Source: Mycolicibacter sp. MU0083
GTDB lineage: Bacteria; Actinomycetota; Actinomycetes; Mycobacteriales; Mycobacteriaceae
Reading direction: 5' to 3'
Assembly (NCBI RefSeq): GCF_963378075.1
Contig: NZ_OY726394.1
Coordinates: 1,736,001-1,800,000 of the forward strand
DNA: 64,000 nt
The first letter of the stretch is position 1; the number at the start of each line of letters is the position of its first letter. The position numbers and the translations under genes are program-made. Below are positions 25,673-34,453 of this stretch, piece by piece. The notes beneath the pieces are model-generated. The model ran no database searches, was not told the origin of the DNA, and saw only the letters and a program-made list of their open reading frames with translations.

Positions 25673-26596
25673 ATGGCGTTCGCATATAGCGACATGCTCG
25701 AGACGATCAAGAACAAGCAATGGGCTCTCGCCGATATCGATTGGGACGCCCCTGGTGCGGAGTTGATCACCGACGAACAGCGTCCCAAACTCAAGCAATT
25801 CATGTCCGACGTGGTGTGGATTGAGCATGTCGGAGCGCGCGCCTTTGCTGCGATGGCCCCGAAGGCGCCCTTCGAAGCGCTCGGAGACATTTACCGTTAC
25901 TTTCACGCCGAGGAGCAGCGTCACGCCAACGCCGAACTTGCTCTGATGCGTCGCTGGGGCATGATCGAGGAAGGCGAAAAGCCTGTACCGAATAAGAACA
26001 TCCGTCTCGTGATCGAGTGGCTAGATCGGTACGCTGAGGCCCTTCCCCTGACTGTCATCGGCGCCGCGATTCCCGCACTGGAGACCGCGCTGGACGGGGC
26101 CCTGCTGAAATTTCTCCTTGATGAGGTCGACGACCCAATTTGCGGGGAAGTATTCAATAAGGTCAACAGCGACGAATCGCGGCACCTTGCAGTAGGTTTT
26201 CAAGTCCTGAATGACCTCGGCGCCAGTCCCATGCGAATCCATGCAATCCAAACGGTCGGCGCTGTGATGGACCCCCGTATTCTCACTGGCGCGTTGCTGT
26301 ATATACCGCTTCTCACGCGCATGTTGATGAATCTCAACGCGATGGGGCTATCCGAAGAGAAGCTGTACAACGCGGTGACGCGATATGGCAATGTCGGGGA
26401 CCGCAGTGAGCACACGCGGAGGGTGCCTGGATATCACATCTTGAAGGCCCACATGTCCTCCTCGATCAAGCGGTCCCAACCCCTTCACTTCGTTTCCCAG
26501 CGCTTAGGCAATGCGATCGACATCTTCCCCGTGCAAGTACTCGGGCGACCGCCTTCATGGACGGATGAACTGACCTATGAACCGGTCGCTAAATGA
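25673..26596 (+). CDS. Ferritin-like diiron-type protein
   Basis: A 307-residue helical protein with a ferritin-like four-helix metal site: WIEHVGARAF, HAEEQRHANAEL, ALETALDGALL and NSDESRHLAVGF give E...ExxH...E...ExxH ligands. This fits a non-heme diiron oxygenase, desaturase-like enzyme or bacterioferritin relative; the specific activity is not known. Position between an SDR and a Baeyer-Villiger-type monooxygenase, with a 4-base ATGA overlap into the latter, suggests a hydroxylation or accessory role in the same pathway. Confidence 0.8.
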   Translation: MAFAYSDMLETIKNKQWALADIDWDAPGAELITDEQRPKLKQFMSDVVWIEHVGARAFAAMAPKAPFEALGDIYRYFHAEEQRHANAELALMRRWGMIEEGEKPVPNKNIRLVIEWLDRYAEALPLTVIGAAIPALETALDGALLKFLLDEVDDPICGEVFNKVNSDESRHLAVGFQVLNDLGASPMRIHAIQTVGAVMDPRILTGALLYIPLLTRMLMNLNAMGLSEEKLYNAVTRYGNVGDRSEHTRRVPGYHILKAHMSSSIKRSQPLHFVSQRLGNAIDIFPVQVLGRPPSWTDELTYEPVAK

Positions 26597-28092
26597 CGGA
26601 CACGGTAACGACTTTGATCGTCGGCGCCGGCTTCGCGGGTATCGGTACGGCGATGAGAATGCTTCAAGCGGGCATTAACGACTTTGTCATCTTGGAGCGA
26701 TCACATCGCATCGGGGGCACCTGGCGTGACAACACTTACCCCGGCGCCGCCTGCGACATTCCGTCATTGCTGTACTCCTACTCGTTCGAGCCGAACCCAG
26801 GCTGGACTCGCGCATACTCGGGGAGCGCAGAGATCCTCGCCTATATCGACGCGATTGTCGCGAAATACGATCTTGGGAGGTTCATTCATTTCGGTGCGGA
26901 CGTGAGTGCACTGGAATTCGACGAGGATGCCGGAGAGTGGGTTGTCGACACGACCGGCGGCAGGCGGTATAGGGGCCGTTCAGTCGTGATGGCTAGCGGA
27001 CCACTTGCTGACGCCAGTTTCCCGGATATTCGTGGCATCGAGTCGTACGAGGGGAAAAAGATTCACAGTGCTCGGTGGGACCACTCCTATGACATGAGCG
27101 GTAAGAGGGTGGCGGTTATCGGGACCGGGGCGAGCGCTGTGCAGATCGTTCCCGAATTGGTCCAGTTGGCGGCGTCGGTCAAGGTGTTTCAGAGGACGCC
27201 CGGCTGGGTCCTACCGAGGGTGAATTTCCGGCATCCGGCCTGGGCGCGTTCGACTTTCAAGCGCATGCCGGCAACCGAACAGGCCCTACGAGGTGCGTGG
27301 TTCTGGGCGCATGAGGTCATGGCCGTGGGCATGGTTTGGGATACCGCTGCCACATCTGTCATCCAAGCGGCCGCGAAGGCGAATCTGCGTCGGCAGGTGA
27401 AGGATACCTGGTTGAGACGTCAGCTAACACCGCAGTTCAGACCTGGGTGCAAACGCATGCTTATGACTAACGACTATTACCCTGCTCTCCAGGCCGATAA
27501 CTGCAAACTCGTCAGCTGGCCGATCGCCACACTGGCTCCGAACGGAATTCGAACCGCCGACGGCATCGAGCATGAGGTGGACTGCATAGTATTCGCGACA
27601 GGCTTCGATGTGTGTAAACGCGGTACGCCATTTCCGATCCGAGGGCGCGACGGACGAAAACTCGAAGACGCGTGGTCTGAGGGGAGATTTGCCTACAAGA
27701 GCGTGAGTGTGGCCGGCTATCCGAATTTGTTCTTCACTTTCGGGCCTAATTCCGGTCCTGGCCACAACTCTGCCCTTCTATATATGGAGGCAGCAATCGA
27801 TTACATCGTAAAAGCGATCGAGCTCTTGCGCGACGAAGGTAACGGAGTCCATACCCTGGATGTGAAAGAGGGTAGCCAAAACGCGTACCACTCCAATATT
27901 CAGCGGCGGTTACGACGCACGACATGGAACTCGGGTTGCAGCAGCTGGTATTTAACGGAGGACGGCTATAACGGCACGATGTATCCGGGCTTTGCGACTC
28001 AGTTCACCAGGGAACTGTCCCGTCTGGATATGCGGGATTACGACATCACTCGGCGTGACGATGCTGACCTGAAGTTGACACAAACACGCTGA
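26593..28092 (+). CDS. Flavin-containing monooxygenase, Baeyer-Villiger type (1 of 3)
   Basis: A 499-residue class B flavoprotein monooxygenase with the FAD loop LIVGAGFAGIGTAMRM, the NADPH loop VAVIGTGASAVQIVPEL near residue 172, and between them the Baeyer-Villiger fingerprint YEGKKIHSARWDHS (FxGxxxHxxxWD). Such enzymes insert oxygen next to a ketone to give an ester or lactone. GGTWRDNTYPG and AACDIPSLLYSYSF are also typical. It is coupled to the ferritin-like gene. Substrate not predictable. Confidence 0.9.
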   Translation: MTDTVTTLIVGAGFAGIGTAMRMLQAGINDFVILERSHRIGGTWRDNTYPGAACDIPSLLYSYSFEPNPGWTRAYSGSAEILAYIDAIVAKYDLGRFIHFGADVSALEFDEDAGEWVVDTTGGRRYRGRSVVMASGPLADASFPDIRGIESYEGKKIHSARWDHSYDMSGKRVAVIGTGASAVQIVPELVQLAASVKVFQRTPGWVLPRVNFRHPAWARSTFKRMPATEQALRGAWFWAHEVMAVGMVWDTAATSVIQAAAKANLRRQVKDTWLRRQLTPQFRPGCKRMLMTNDYYPALQADNCKLVSWPIATLAPNGIRTADGIEHEVDCIVFATGFDVCKRGTPFPIRGRDGRKLEDAWSEGRFAYKSVSVAGYPNLFFTFGPNSGPGHNSALLYMEAAIDYIVKAIELLRDEGNGVHTLDVKEGSQNAYHSNIQRRLRRTTWNSGCSSWYLTEDGYNGTMYPGFATQFTRELSRLDMRDYDITRRDDADLKLTQTR

Positions 28093-28139
28093 ACTGCAGC
28101 AGCGGATAGGGTAAACATCAAAGCGCACGTGAGGAAGTA

Positions 28140-29657
28140 ATGGGTTCTGAGTCTGGGCAGCACTACAAAATTGTAATAGTCGGAGCCGGGTTTTCTGGGA
28201 TTGGTACAGCCATCAGCCTGTTGAAGGCCGGATTTGCGGACTTTCTTATAGTCGATGACGCCGATGGCGTCGGCGGCACATGGCACTGGAATACGTATCC
28301 GGGAATAGCGGTCGATATTCCGTCCTATAGTTACCAGTTCTCTTATGAGATGCGAACATCCTGGTCACGTACTTACGCTCACGGGGATGAGTTGAAGGCT
28401 TATGCAGAGCGGTGTGTAGAAAAATACGGACTCCAAAATTACATCCGGTTCAACACGACTGTGGACGAAGCCTGTTTCGACGAAGGCGCCGCACTATGGC
28501 GGCTGAGCTGCTCCTCTGGTCAGAATCTGACCGCGCGTTTTGTGATAAATTGCTCTGGCGTTCTCAGTCGGCCGAAGTGGCCTGATATTCCAGGAGTGCG
28601 CGACTTCGCCGGCGTGACGCTGCATACGGCCAGATGGGACCACACGAAAGATCTCACCGGTAAGCGGGTGGCGGTGATCGGGACTGGGGCATCTGCGGTG
28701 CAGCTGATTCCCGAAATCGCGAAGATCGCATCAAGTCTGACGGTCTTCCAGCGAACGCCGATTTACTGCTTGCCGAAGCCGGATTTCTCCATACCGAGCT
28801 GGGCCGCGACAGTGATGCGGTTGGTGCCAGGGGCACAACTGATGACGCGCACTGCGAGTCAGGCGTTCGTCGAGTTCACATTTCCAATCGCAGCTCATTT
28901 TCACTCGTTGATCCCTGTGTCGGACCTCATGGAAGAGGCGGCGAAACGCTATATGCGTCGGGCGGTCGACGATCCGGTGACTCGAGACCAACTCATTCCT
29001 CGCTATTCGTTGGGTTGTAAGCGACCGAGTTTCCACAATTCCTATCTCGCAACGTACAACCGTCGCAATGTTTCGCTCGAGACCAGCGGCATCACCCATG
29101 TCGACCATGCCTCGGTTCACACGGAAGATGGCAAGAGTTATCCGATCGATGTCATGGTCTTGGCCACCGGGTTCAAAGTGATGGAGTCGGGCAATATGCC
29201 GACTTATGTGCTGAAGGGACGCGGTGGAGTGGAGCAGTCTGCCTGGTGGGATGAGCACCGCCTCCAAGCCTTCGAGGGTGTGAGCGTCCCAGGGTTCCCG
29301 AATCACTTCAATATCTTCGGTCCCTATGGTTACAACGGCTCCTCCTACTTCACACTCATCGAGGCGCAAAGTCGGCATATCGTCCGCTGTCTTCGTCGTG
29401 CGCGCACGCTGAAGGCTGATTACGTAGAGGTCAGACAGCAGGCGAACGACCGCTACTTCGCTGACATGGTTAACCGCCGACATCGACAGGTTTTCTGGCA
29501 GCCGAGCTGTTCCAATGCCAACAGTTACTATTTCGACAAACACGGCGATGTTCCGTTGCGTCCGTCAACGACCCTGGAGACTTACTGGCGTAGCCGCACC
29601 TTCCGGCTCTCCGATTACCGATTTGAACGTCGCGCAGAATCCGTGGGCGCACGGTGA
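28140..29657 (+). CDS. Flavin-containing monooxygenase, Baeyer-Villiger type (2 of 3)
   Basis: A 505-residue relative of the preceding gene with VIVGAGFSGIGTAISL, the fingerprint FAGVTLHTARWDHT and VAVIGTGASAVQLIPEI. It is clearly diverged from the other two copies (GGTWHWNTYPGIAVDIPSYSY), so it may take a different ketone. The gene is less GC-rich than its neighbours. Its stop overlaps the GTG of the esterase gene (GTGA), so ester formation and hydrolysis are co-expressed. Confidence 0.9.
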   Translation: MGSESGQHYKIVIVGAGFSGIGTAISLLKAGFADFLIVDDADGVGGTWHWNTYPGIAVDIPSYSYQFSYEMRTSWSRTYAHGDELKAYAERCVEKYGLQNYIRFNTTVDEACFDEGAALWRLSCSSGQNLTARFVINCSGVLSRPKWPDIPGVRDFAGVTLHTARWDHTKDLTGKRVAVIGTGASAVQLIPEIAKIASSLTVFQRTPIYCLPKPDFSIPSWAATVMRLVPGAQLMTRTASQAFVEFTFPIAAHFHSLIPVSDLMEEAAKRYMRRAVDDPVTRDQLIPRYSLGCKRPSFHNSYLATYNRRNVSLETSGITHVDHASVHTEDGKSYPIDVMVLATGFKVMESGNMPTYVLKGRGGVEQSAWWDEHRLQAFEGVSVPGFPNHFNIFGPYGYNGSSYFTLIEAQSRHIVRCLRRARTLKADYVEVRQQANDRYFADMVNRRHRQVFWQPSCSNANSYYFDKHGDVPLRPSTTLETYWRSRTFRLSDYRFERRAESVGAR

Positions 29658-30619
29658 CCGACACTGATGCGACGGACCGGCGCCCCAGTCTTGCAAGTCA
29701 TTTCGTGGCAATGACTTCGCGAAACACACTGCGTCCGCTGTCGCAACTCATCCCGTCGAACGCCCACGGCCTCGCGGTGATGGATCGCGTACTCCGGATG
29801 GCGCTTGTGGGATCGCGGCCCCGCCGAAGCGTGGCGGTTCGCACAATAGATACCGAGTTCGCCGGGAATCAGATACGCGGGGATTGGATCACTTCTCCTG
29901 CAGTCGATCCACACGCGGTTCCGTTGCTCTACATTCATGGCGGCGCCTACTCCATGTGCTCACCGGCTACCCACCGCGGCCTGCTCGGTGAACTTGCCTC
30001 CGCGAGCGGTCGGCCCATCTTTGCGGTGAGGTATCGGCTAGCTCCACGCTATCCCTTTCCCGCTGCCGCCGACGATGCACTGAACGCATACCGCTGGCTC
30101 GTCACAGGGCAGCCTTCGGCTTCCGGCGAACGCGGTGTTGCGGTGGCCGGGGACTCGGCGGGCGGCCAGCTCACGATGGCCACCGCCCTTGGCGCACGTA
30201 GTGACGGACTTCCGCTGCCGGATTCGATGCTTCTCATGTCTCCGGTCCTGGATCTGACATGTGAACTCGCGAGGGCACGCGAACTTCGCCGCCGTGATCC
30301 TTTCGCCTCTGCTCGGTCCGCGGCCCGCGCTCTTGACCTGTACGTGGCTGGTGCAGATCACCGCAATGAGCGAATCAGCGTGCTCGACGCAGACCTCAGG
30401 TCCATGCCACCGATCCTGATTCAGGTAGGCGGAAGAGAAATGTTGATCGATGACTCGAGGCATCTTGCCGACCGCCTCCGATCGGCCGGATCAAGCGTTG
30501 AGATACAGGTGTACCGGGGACAGATCCACGTGTTCCAAGCCATGTTCCGAATCCTGCCCGAGGCTCGTGAGGCGATCCACCGCGCTGGAAACTTCCTGAA
30601 AGCTTCGGCCCACCGGTGA
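29654..30619 (+). CDS. Alpha/beta hydrolase, hormone-sensitive-lipase-type esterase
   Basis: A 321-residue esterase of the HSL group: the oxyanion motif LYIHGGAYSMCSP, nucleophile motif VAGDSAGGQL, and late acid and histidine (GGREMLIDDS, GQIHVFQ). GTG 29654 overlaps the preceding monooxygenase stop. Esterases of this kind cleave the ester made by a Baeyer-Villiger enzyme into an alcohol and an acid, and its place between two such enzymes supports this role. Confidence 0.92.
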   Translation: MTDTDATDRRPSLASHFVAMTSRNTLRPLSQLIPSNAHGLAVMDRVLRMALVGSRPRRSVAVRTIDTEFAGNQIRGDWITSPAVDPHAVPLLYIHGGAYSMCSPATHRGLLGELASASGRPIFAVRYRLAPRYPFPAAADDALNAYRWLVTGQPSASGERGVAVAGDSAGGQLTMATALGARSDGLPLPDSMLLMSPVLDLTCELARARELRRRDPFASARSAARALDLYVAGADHRNERISVLDADLRSMPPILIQVGGREMLIDDSRHLADRLRSAGSSVEIQVYRGQIHVFQAMFRILPEAREAIHRAGNFLKASAHR

Positions 30620-30632
30620 AAGTGTTGGGACC

Positions 30633-32216
30633 GTGGATGCTCCACTGCCACCGCGCCATCAACTGCTTCTTAGCTGTCTCATGACAGGCGGCTTTGCGAG
30701 GGATCCTCGAGGACACGATCCGTCGATAGTGATCATCGGGGCCGGCGTCGCGGGTATCGCCATGGCCCATCAGCTGAAGAGGGACGGATTCACCAACTTC
30801 ACCATGGTGGAAAAGGCTGCAGACATCGGCGGCGTCTGGCGCGACAACACCTATCCAGGAGCGGCTTGCGACGTGCCGTCAGCGTTGTACTCACTCTCGG
30901 ACAAGCCCAACACTCGTTGGTCGAGACGTTATGCAGAACAGCCCGAGATACTCCAATATCTTCGCCGACTCGTCCTGGCCGACGGAATGGACCTGCAGCT
31001 GCGCACGCGGACCGAAGTCGTCGAGATGACCTTCGATGAACAGGCCGGCCGTTGGCGTTTGGTGACCGAATCCAGCGAGACGATCTGGTGCGATGTCGTG
31101 ATTTCGGCCGTGGGGCAGCTCTCGCGACCTCATACGCCGAATATTGCCGGCGAAGACACCTTCGAGGGGCCGCGTTTTCATTCGGCGCGTTGGGACCATT
31201 CGGTATCGCTGCGCGGCAAGGAAGTAGCCGTCATCGGGACAGGCGCAAGCGCGATACAGTTTGTGCCATGGATCGCACACGAGGCACAGCGCGTAACGCT
31301 GTATCAGCGCACGGCGCCTTGGATTTTGCCGAAGTGGGACAGCAGGTACGGACGTCTTCACCAACAGCTGATTAAGGTTCTGCCGCTGTGGCCGCGTCTT
31401 GAGCGTTTCGCGGTATGGCTGATTTTTGAAGTGCTCGCAGTGACGTTGGTCGACGCGAAGCCCTTGTCACGCATTCTCGGCGCGGTCGCCCGCTACCACC
31501 TCCATCGGCAGGTTGCCGATCCAATGCTGCGCCGGCAACTCACGCCATCAGATGCGCCGGGGTGCAAGCGGGTGTTGTTCTCGAATGATTACTACCCCGC
31601 GATTGCCAACGGTGAAGTCTCGTTGGTGACCAACGCGGTTGCGAAGCTTTGCGACAAGGGAGTCGTGACCGACGATGGCGTACTCCACCACGCGGACGTC
31701 GTCATTTACGGAACAGGTTTCCGCGCTACCGACTTCCTCGCCCCGATGCGTGTTCGCGGCTGGGGCGGAGTGACTCTGGACGAGGTGTGGGGGACGCAGG
31801 CGCACGCATACCTGGGCATTACAGTCCCGATGTTCCCGAATCTCTTTCTCCTCTATGGCCCGAACACGAACGTCGGTTCCGGGTCGATCATTTACATGAT
31901 CGAGTCTCAGGTCCGCTATGTCGGTGCCCTCATCAAGATTTTGGCGAGTGCCCCAGGGCGTACGGTCGACGTCAGGCCAGACATCGAGCAAAGCTACAAC
32001 ACACGATTGGGCCGGCGGCTGCGAAGGTCGGTGTGGGCGCTTTGCGCGAGCTGGTACACGACCTCGAGTGGCGCGATCCCGACGAACTGGCCTGGGCCTA
32101 CATTTGCCTACCGGATCCTCACCCGCAAACCACGCAATCACGATTATCTATTCAGGCACGTTGAACGCCTTCAGTTAGACGGCCCGAGTGAGAACGGCGC
32201 GAGGCTGCGCAGATGA
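30633..32216 (+). CDS. Flavin-containing monooxygenase, Baeyer-Villiger type (3 of 3)
   Basis: A monooxygenase of 511-527 residues with VIIGAGVAGIAMAHQL, fingerprint FEGPRFHSARWDHS and VAVIGTGASAIQFVPWI. GTG 30633 is followed by an in-frame ATG at 30681 that gives a more usual N-terminus; the start is not settled. It closes the SDR-to-monooxygenase operon; 115 AT-richer bases follow before the P450 gene. Three different Baeyer-Villiger-type enzymes in 5.6 kb imply several ketone steps or a broad substrate range. Confidence 0.9.
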   Translation: MDAPLPPRHQLLLSCLMTGGFARDPRGHDPSIVIIGAGVAGIAMAHQLKRDGFTNFTMVEKAADIGGVWRDNTYPGAACDVPSALYSLSDKPNTRWSRRYAEQPEILQYLRRLVLADGMDLQLRTRTEVVEMTFDEQAGRWRLVTESSETIWCDVVISAVGQLSRPHTPNIAGEDTFEGPRFHSARWDHSVSLRGKEVAVIGTGASAIQFVPWIAHEAQRVTLYQRTAPWILPKWDSRYGRLHQQLIKVLPLWPRLERFAVWLIFEVLAVTLVDAKPLSRILGAVARYHLHRQVADPMLRRQLTPSDAPGCKRVLFSNDYYPAIANGEVSLVTNAVAKLCDKGVVTDDGVLHHADVVIYGTGFRATDFLAPMRVRGWGGVTLDEVWGTQAHAYLGITVPMFPNLFLLYGPNTNVGSGSIIYMIESQVRYVGALIKILASAPGRTVDVRPDIEQSYNTRLGRRLRRSVWALCASWYTTSSGAIPTNWPGPTFAYRILTRKPRNHDYLFRHVERLQLDGPSENGARLRR

Positions 32217-32264
32217 TCCGGGTCGCAGGCGGTGTCTAACATTTCACTGTTCATTGTTCGAATA

Positions 32265-32291
32265 TTGACATTCAGCACATCTATGTAAACT
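32265..32291 (+). promoter_or_regulatory. Possible promoter of the P450/transglutaminase/ligase operon
   Basis: TTGACA at 32265-32270 is followed by TAAACT at 32286-32291. The 15-base spacer is short, so this is weak. It lies in the only AT-rich gap of the cluster, 41 bases before GTG 32332. Confidence 0.3.
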
Positions 32292-32331
32292 GTTACCAGA
32301 TACCCGTGCAGCAGAGCGCCCAGGAGGCATC

Positions 32332-33789
32332 GTGGCTAATCAGCTTCTCGCACTCACGCGTCACCCCAAGGAGCGGTTGACGTCTGTCCTGTTGGCGCCC
32401 GCCCCCCGCGTCGTCGATGACAAATGGCGACAGTGGAGTCGGGACTGGAGAGTCCGGGAACTTGCGCTGGCCCCCGCCGGATCTGGGCTGAGAGCCGTCC
32501 TAGGGGACGCTGGACTCCCGTTGCTGGGGCACACTGTCGACTACATCCGATTTGGTTCAGAATTCAGTCGGGAGCGTTACGAACGTTTGGGCTCGGTGTC
32601 GTGGATGGGCGCATTCGGTACCAAAATGGTGGTCATCGCCGGTCCAGACGCAACGCGTGAGGCGTTCACAAGCGAAGCCAAGGCCTTTTCTCAGGATGGC
32701 TGGTCCTTCTTGATCGATGCTTTCTTCCATCGCGGGTTGATGCTCATGAGCTTCGACGAACATTTGATGCACCGGCGCATCATGCAGGAGGCGTTCACGC
32801 GTCCTCGCCTGACCGGATATGTCGGGCAGGTGGCCCCGTGCGTTCGCGCAGCCGTGCCCGCGTGGCCGACCGGTCCGTCGGTCCGGATCTACCCGTTGTT
32901 GAAGAATCTCACCCTCGATATTGCCACGGATGTCTTCATGGGTGGCCGCGGCAAGGACGAGAGCGCTGCTGTCAACGAGGCGTTCATTTCCACTGTTCGC
33001 GCGGCGAGTTCCTTTGTGCGAGTTCCACTCCCGGGCACCAGGTTCCGCGCCGGCGTGCATGGGCGGCGCGTGTTGGAGGACTACTTCTCCCGACACCTGC
33101 CGGCCGCGCGTGCAGGCGAGACCGACGATCTATTCGCCGCCCTATGCCAGGCGACCACGGAAGACGGTGAACGATTCTCCGACGAGGATGTGATCAACCA
33201 CATGATCTTTCTCATGATGGCCGCCCATGATACCTCCACGATCACCACCACTGCTGTGACCTACTTCCTCGCTAAACATCCTGAGTGGCAGGAGAAGGCA
33301 GCGGCGGAGGCGCGGTCCTTCGGTGACGATTCGCCAGATATCGACGAACTGGAGCAGATGACGGTCCTCGATCTGATCCTCAAAGAAGCTCTGCGTCTGC
33401 TGGCGCCCGTTCCGCTGGTGATGCGCAAGACCGTCCGCGATGTCGCCATCGACGGCTATCACATCCCCCGTGAAACCTTGTGCGCAATCACACCCGCCGT
33501 AAATCACTTCGACCGCAGAATATGGAGCGACCCGGACCGTTTCGATCCGTCGCGCTTCGATGAGCCCCGGCGCGAGGACCAACAGCACCGATTCGCCTGG
33601 GTGCCGTTCGGCGGGGGGGCGCACAAATGCATTGGGATGCAGTTCGGCACACTCGAGGTGAAGGCAATCCTGCACCAGATGTTGCGTACCTACACTTGGA
33701 CGGTCCCAAACGACTATCACGTGCGTTGGGACAACACCTCGCTGCCCATTCCCGTGGACGGACTGCCTGTGACGTTGCGGCACCGATGA
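32332..33789 (+). CDS. Cytochrome P450 (possibly CYP136-like)
   Basis: A 485-residue P450 with the I-helix MAAHDTSTITTTA near residue 303, the ExxR motif KEALRLL and the heme loop FGGGAHKCIGMQFG. It is longer than CYP153 and of another family; the N-terminal part reminds me of mycobacterial CYP136, but I am not sure. GTG 32332 is preceded by AGGAGG. No ferredoxin or reductase gene is next to it, so it may share the CYP153 redox partners. The transglutaminase-like gene overlaps its stop (ATGA), followed by a fatty-acyl-CoA ligase and an acyl-CoA dehydrogenase. Confidence 0.92.
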   Translation: MANQLLALTRHPKERLTSVLLAPAPRVVDDKWRQWSRDWRVRELALAPAGSGLRAVLGDAGLPLLGHTVDYIRFGSEFSRERYERLGSVSWMGAFGTKMVVIAGPDATREAFTSEAKAFSQDGWSFLIDAFFHRGLMLMSFDEHLMHRRIMQEAFTRPRLTGYVGQVAPCVRAAVPAWPTGPSVRIYPLLKNLTLDIATDVFMGGRGKDESAAVNEAFISTVRAASSFVRVPLPGTRFRAGVHGRRVLEDYFSRHLPAARAGETDDLFAALCQATTEDGERFSDEDVINHMIFLMMAAHDTSTITTTAVTYFLAKHPEWQEKAAAEARSFGDDSPDIDELEQMTVLDLILKEALRLLAPVPLVMRKTVRDVAIDGYHIPRETLCAITPAVNHFDRRIWSDPDRFDPSRFDEPRREDQQHRFAWVPFGGGAHKCIGMQFGTLEVKAILHQMLRTYTWTVPNDYHVRWDNTSLPIPVDGLPVTLRHR

Positions 33790-34439
33790 GCGGTGAGAAC
33801 TCGCCTTACCTGGAGCCCACGGAGTTCCTCGATTGGCAACATGAATCGGTACGCGACTTCGTTGCATCGGCGACCCGCGGCGCGGTCGACGACACCACGA
33901 AGGCCATAGCCATCTTCACTGCGGTCCGCGACTCGATTTGGTATGACCCCTACACCGTGACCGATGACCCGCATGCGTATCGCGCCAGCACCATCGCAAC
34001 TGCAGACCGCGCTTACTGCGTCCCGAAGGCGGTGCTCTTGACGGCGGCCTGCCGAGCAGCAGGCATCCCAGCGCGGCTGGGGTTCGCCGATGTCCGAAAC
34101 CACCTTCAGACCGAGACATTGCGTGAGCGGATGGGCGGTACCGACGTATTCGTCTACCACGGATACAGCCTCATGCATCTCTGCGGTGTCTGGGTCAAGG
34201 CAACTCCGGCGTTCAATCGCGAGCTATGCGCACGGTTCGGCGTCCCGCCAATTGATTTCGACGGGCGCACAGACGCCCTGCTGCACGGGTTCGCCGGTGA
34301 CGGCACACAACACATGGAATATCTGAGGGATCGAGGCGCCTTCGACGATCTACCGCTGGCAGAGATCCTGCAAGCGCTCAGAACCCACTACGGGACGCTC
34401 ATAGGCGATGCGAGTCGCCATCCAGACCTGTTCGCCTGA
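33786..34439 (+). CDS. Transglutaminase-like (papain-fold) domain protein
   Basis: A 217-residue protein of the transglutaminase-like superfamily. The active-site region is RDSIWYDPYTVTDDPHAYRAS then ADRAYCVPKAVLLTAACRAAG with Cys78, then FVYHGYSLMHLCGVWVKATPAFN with a histidine near 124; the third (Asp) residue of the usual triad is not obvious. It could be a protease, an amide-forming enzyme or a hydrolase. It is coupled to a P450 (ATGA) and 14 bases from a fatty-acyl-CoA ligase. A broken paralogue at 21117 sits by another such ligase and a BtrH-like gene, so these proteins probably work together. Confidence 0.85.
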   Translation: MSGENSPYLEPTEFLDWQHESVRDFVASATRGAVDDTTKAIAIFTAVRDSIWYDPYTVTDDPHAYRASTIATADRAYCVPKAVLLTAACRAAGIPARLGFADVRNHLQTETLRERMGGTDVFVYHGYSLMHLCGVWVKATPAFNRELCARFGVPPIDFDGRTDALLHGFAGDGTQHMEYLRDRGAFDDLPLAEILQALRTHYGTLIGDASRHPDLFA

Positions 34440-34453
34440 AGGGCCGATGCGAA

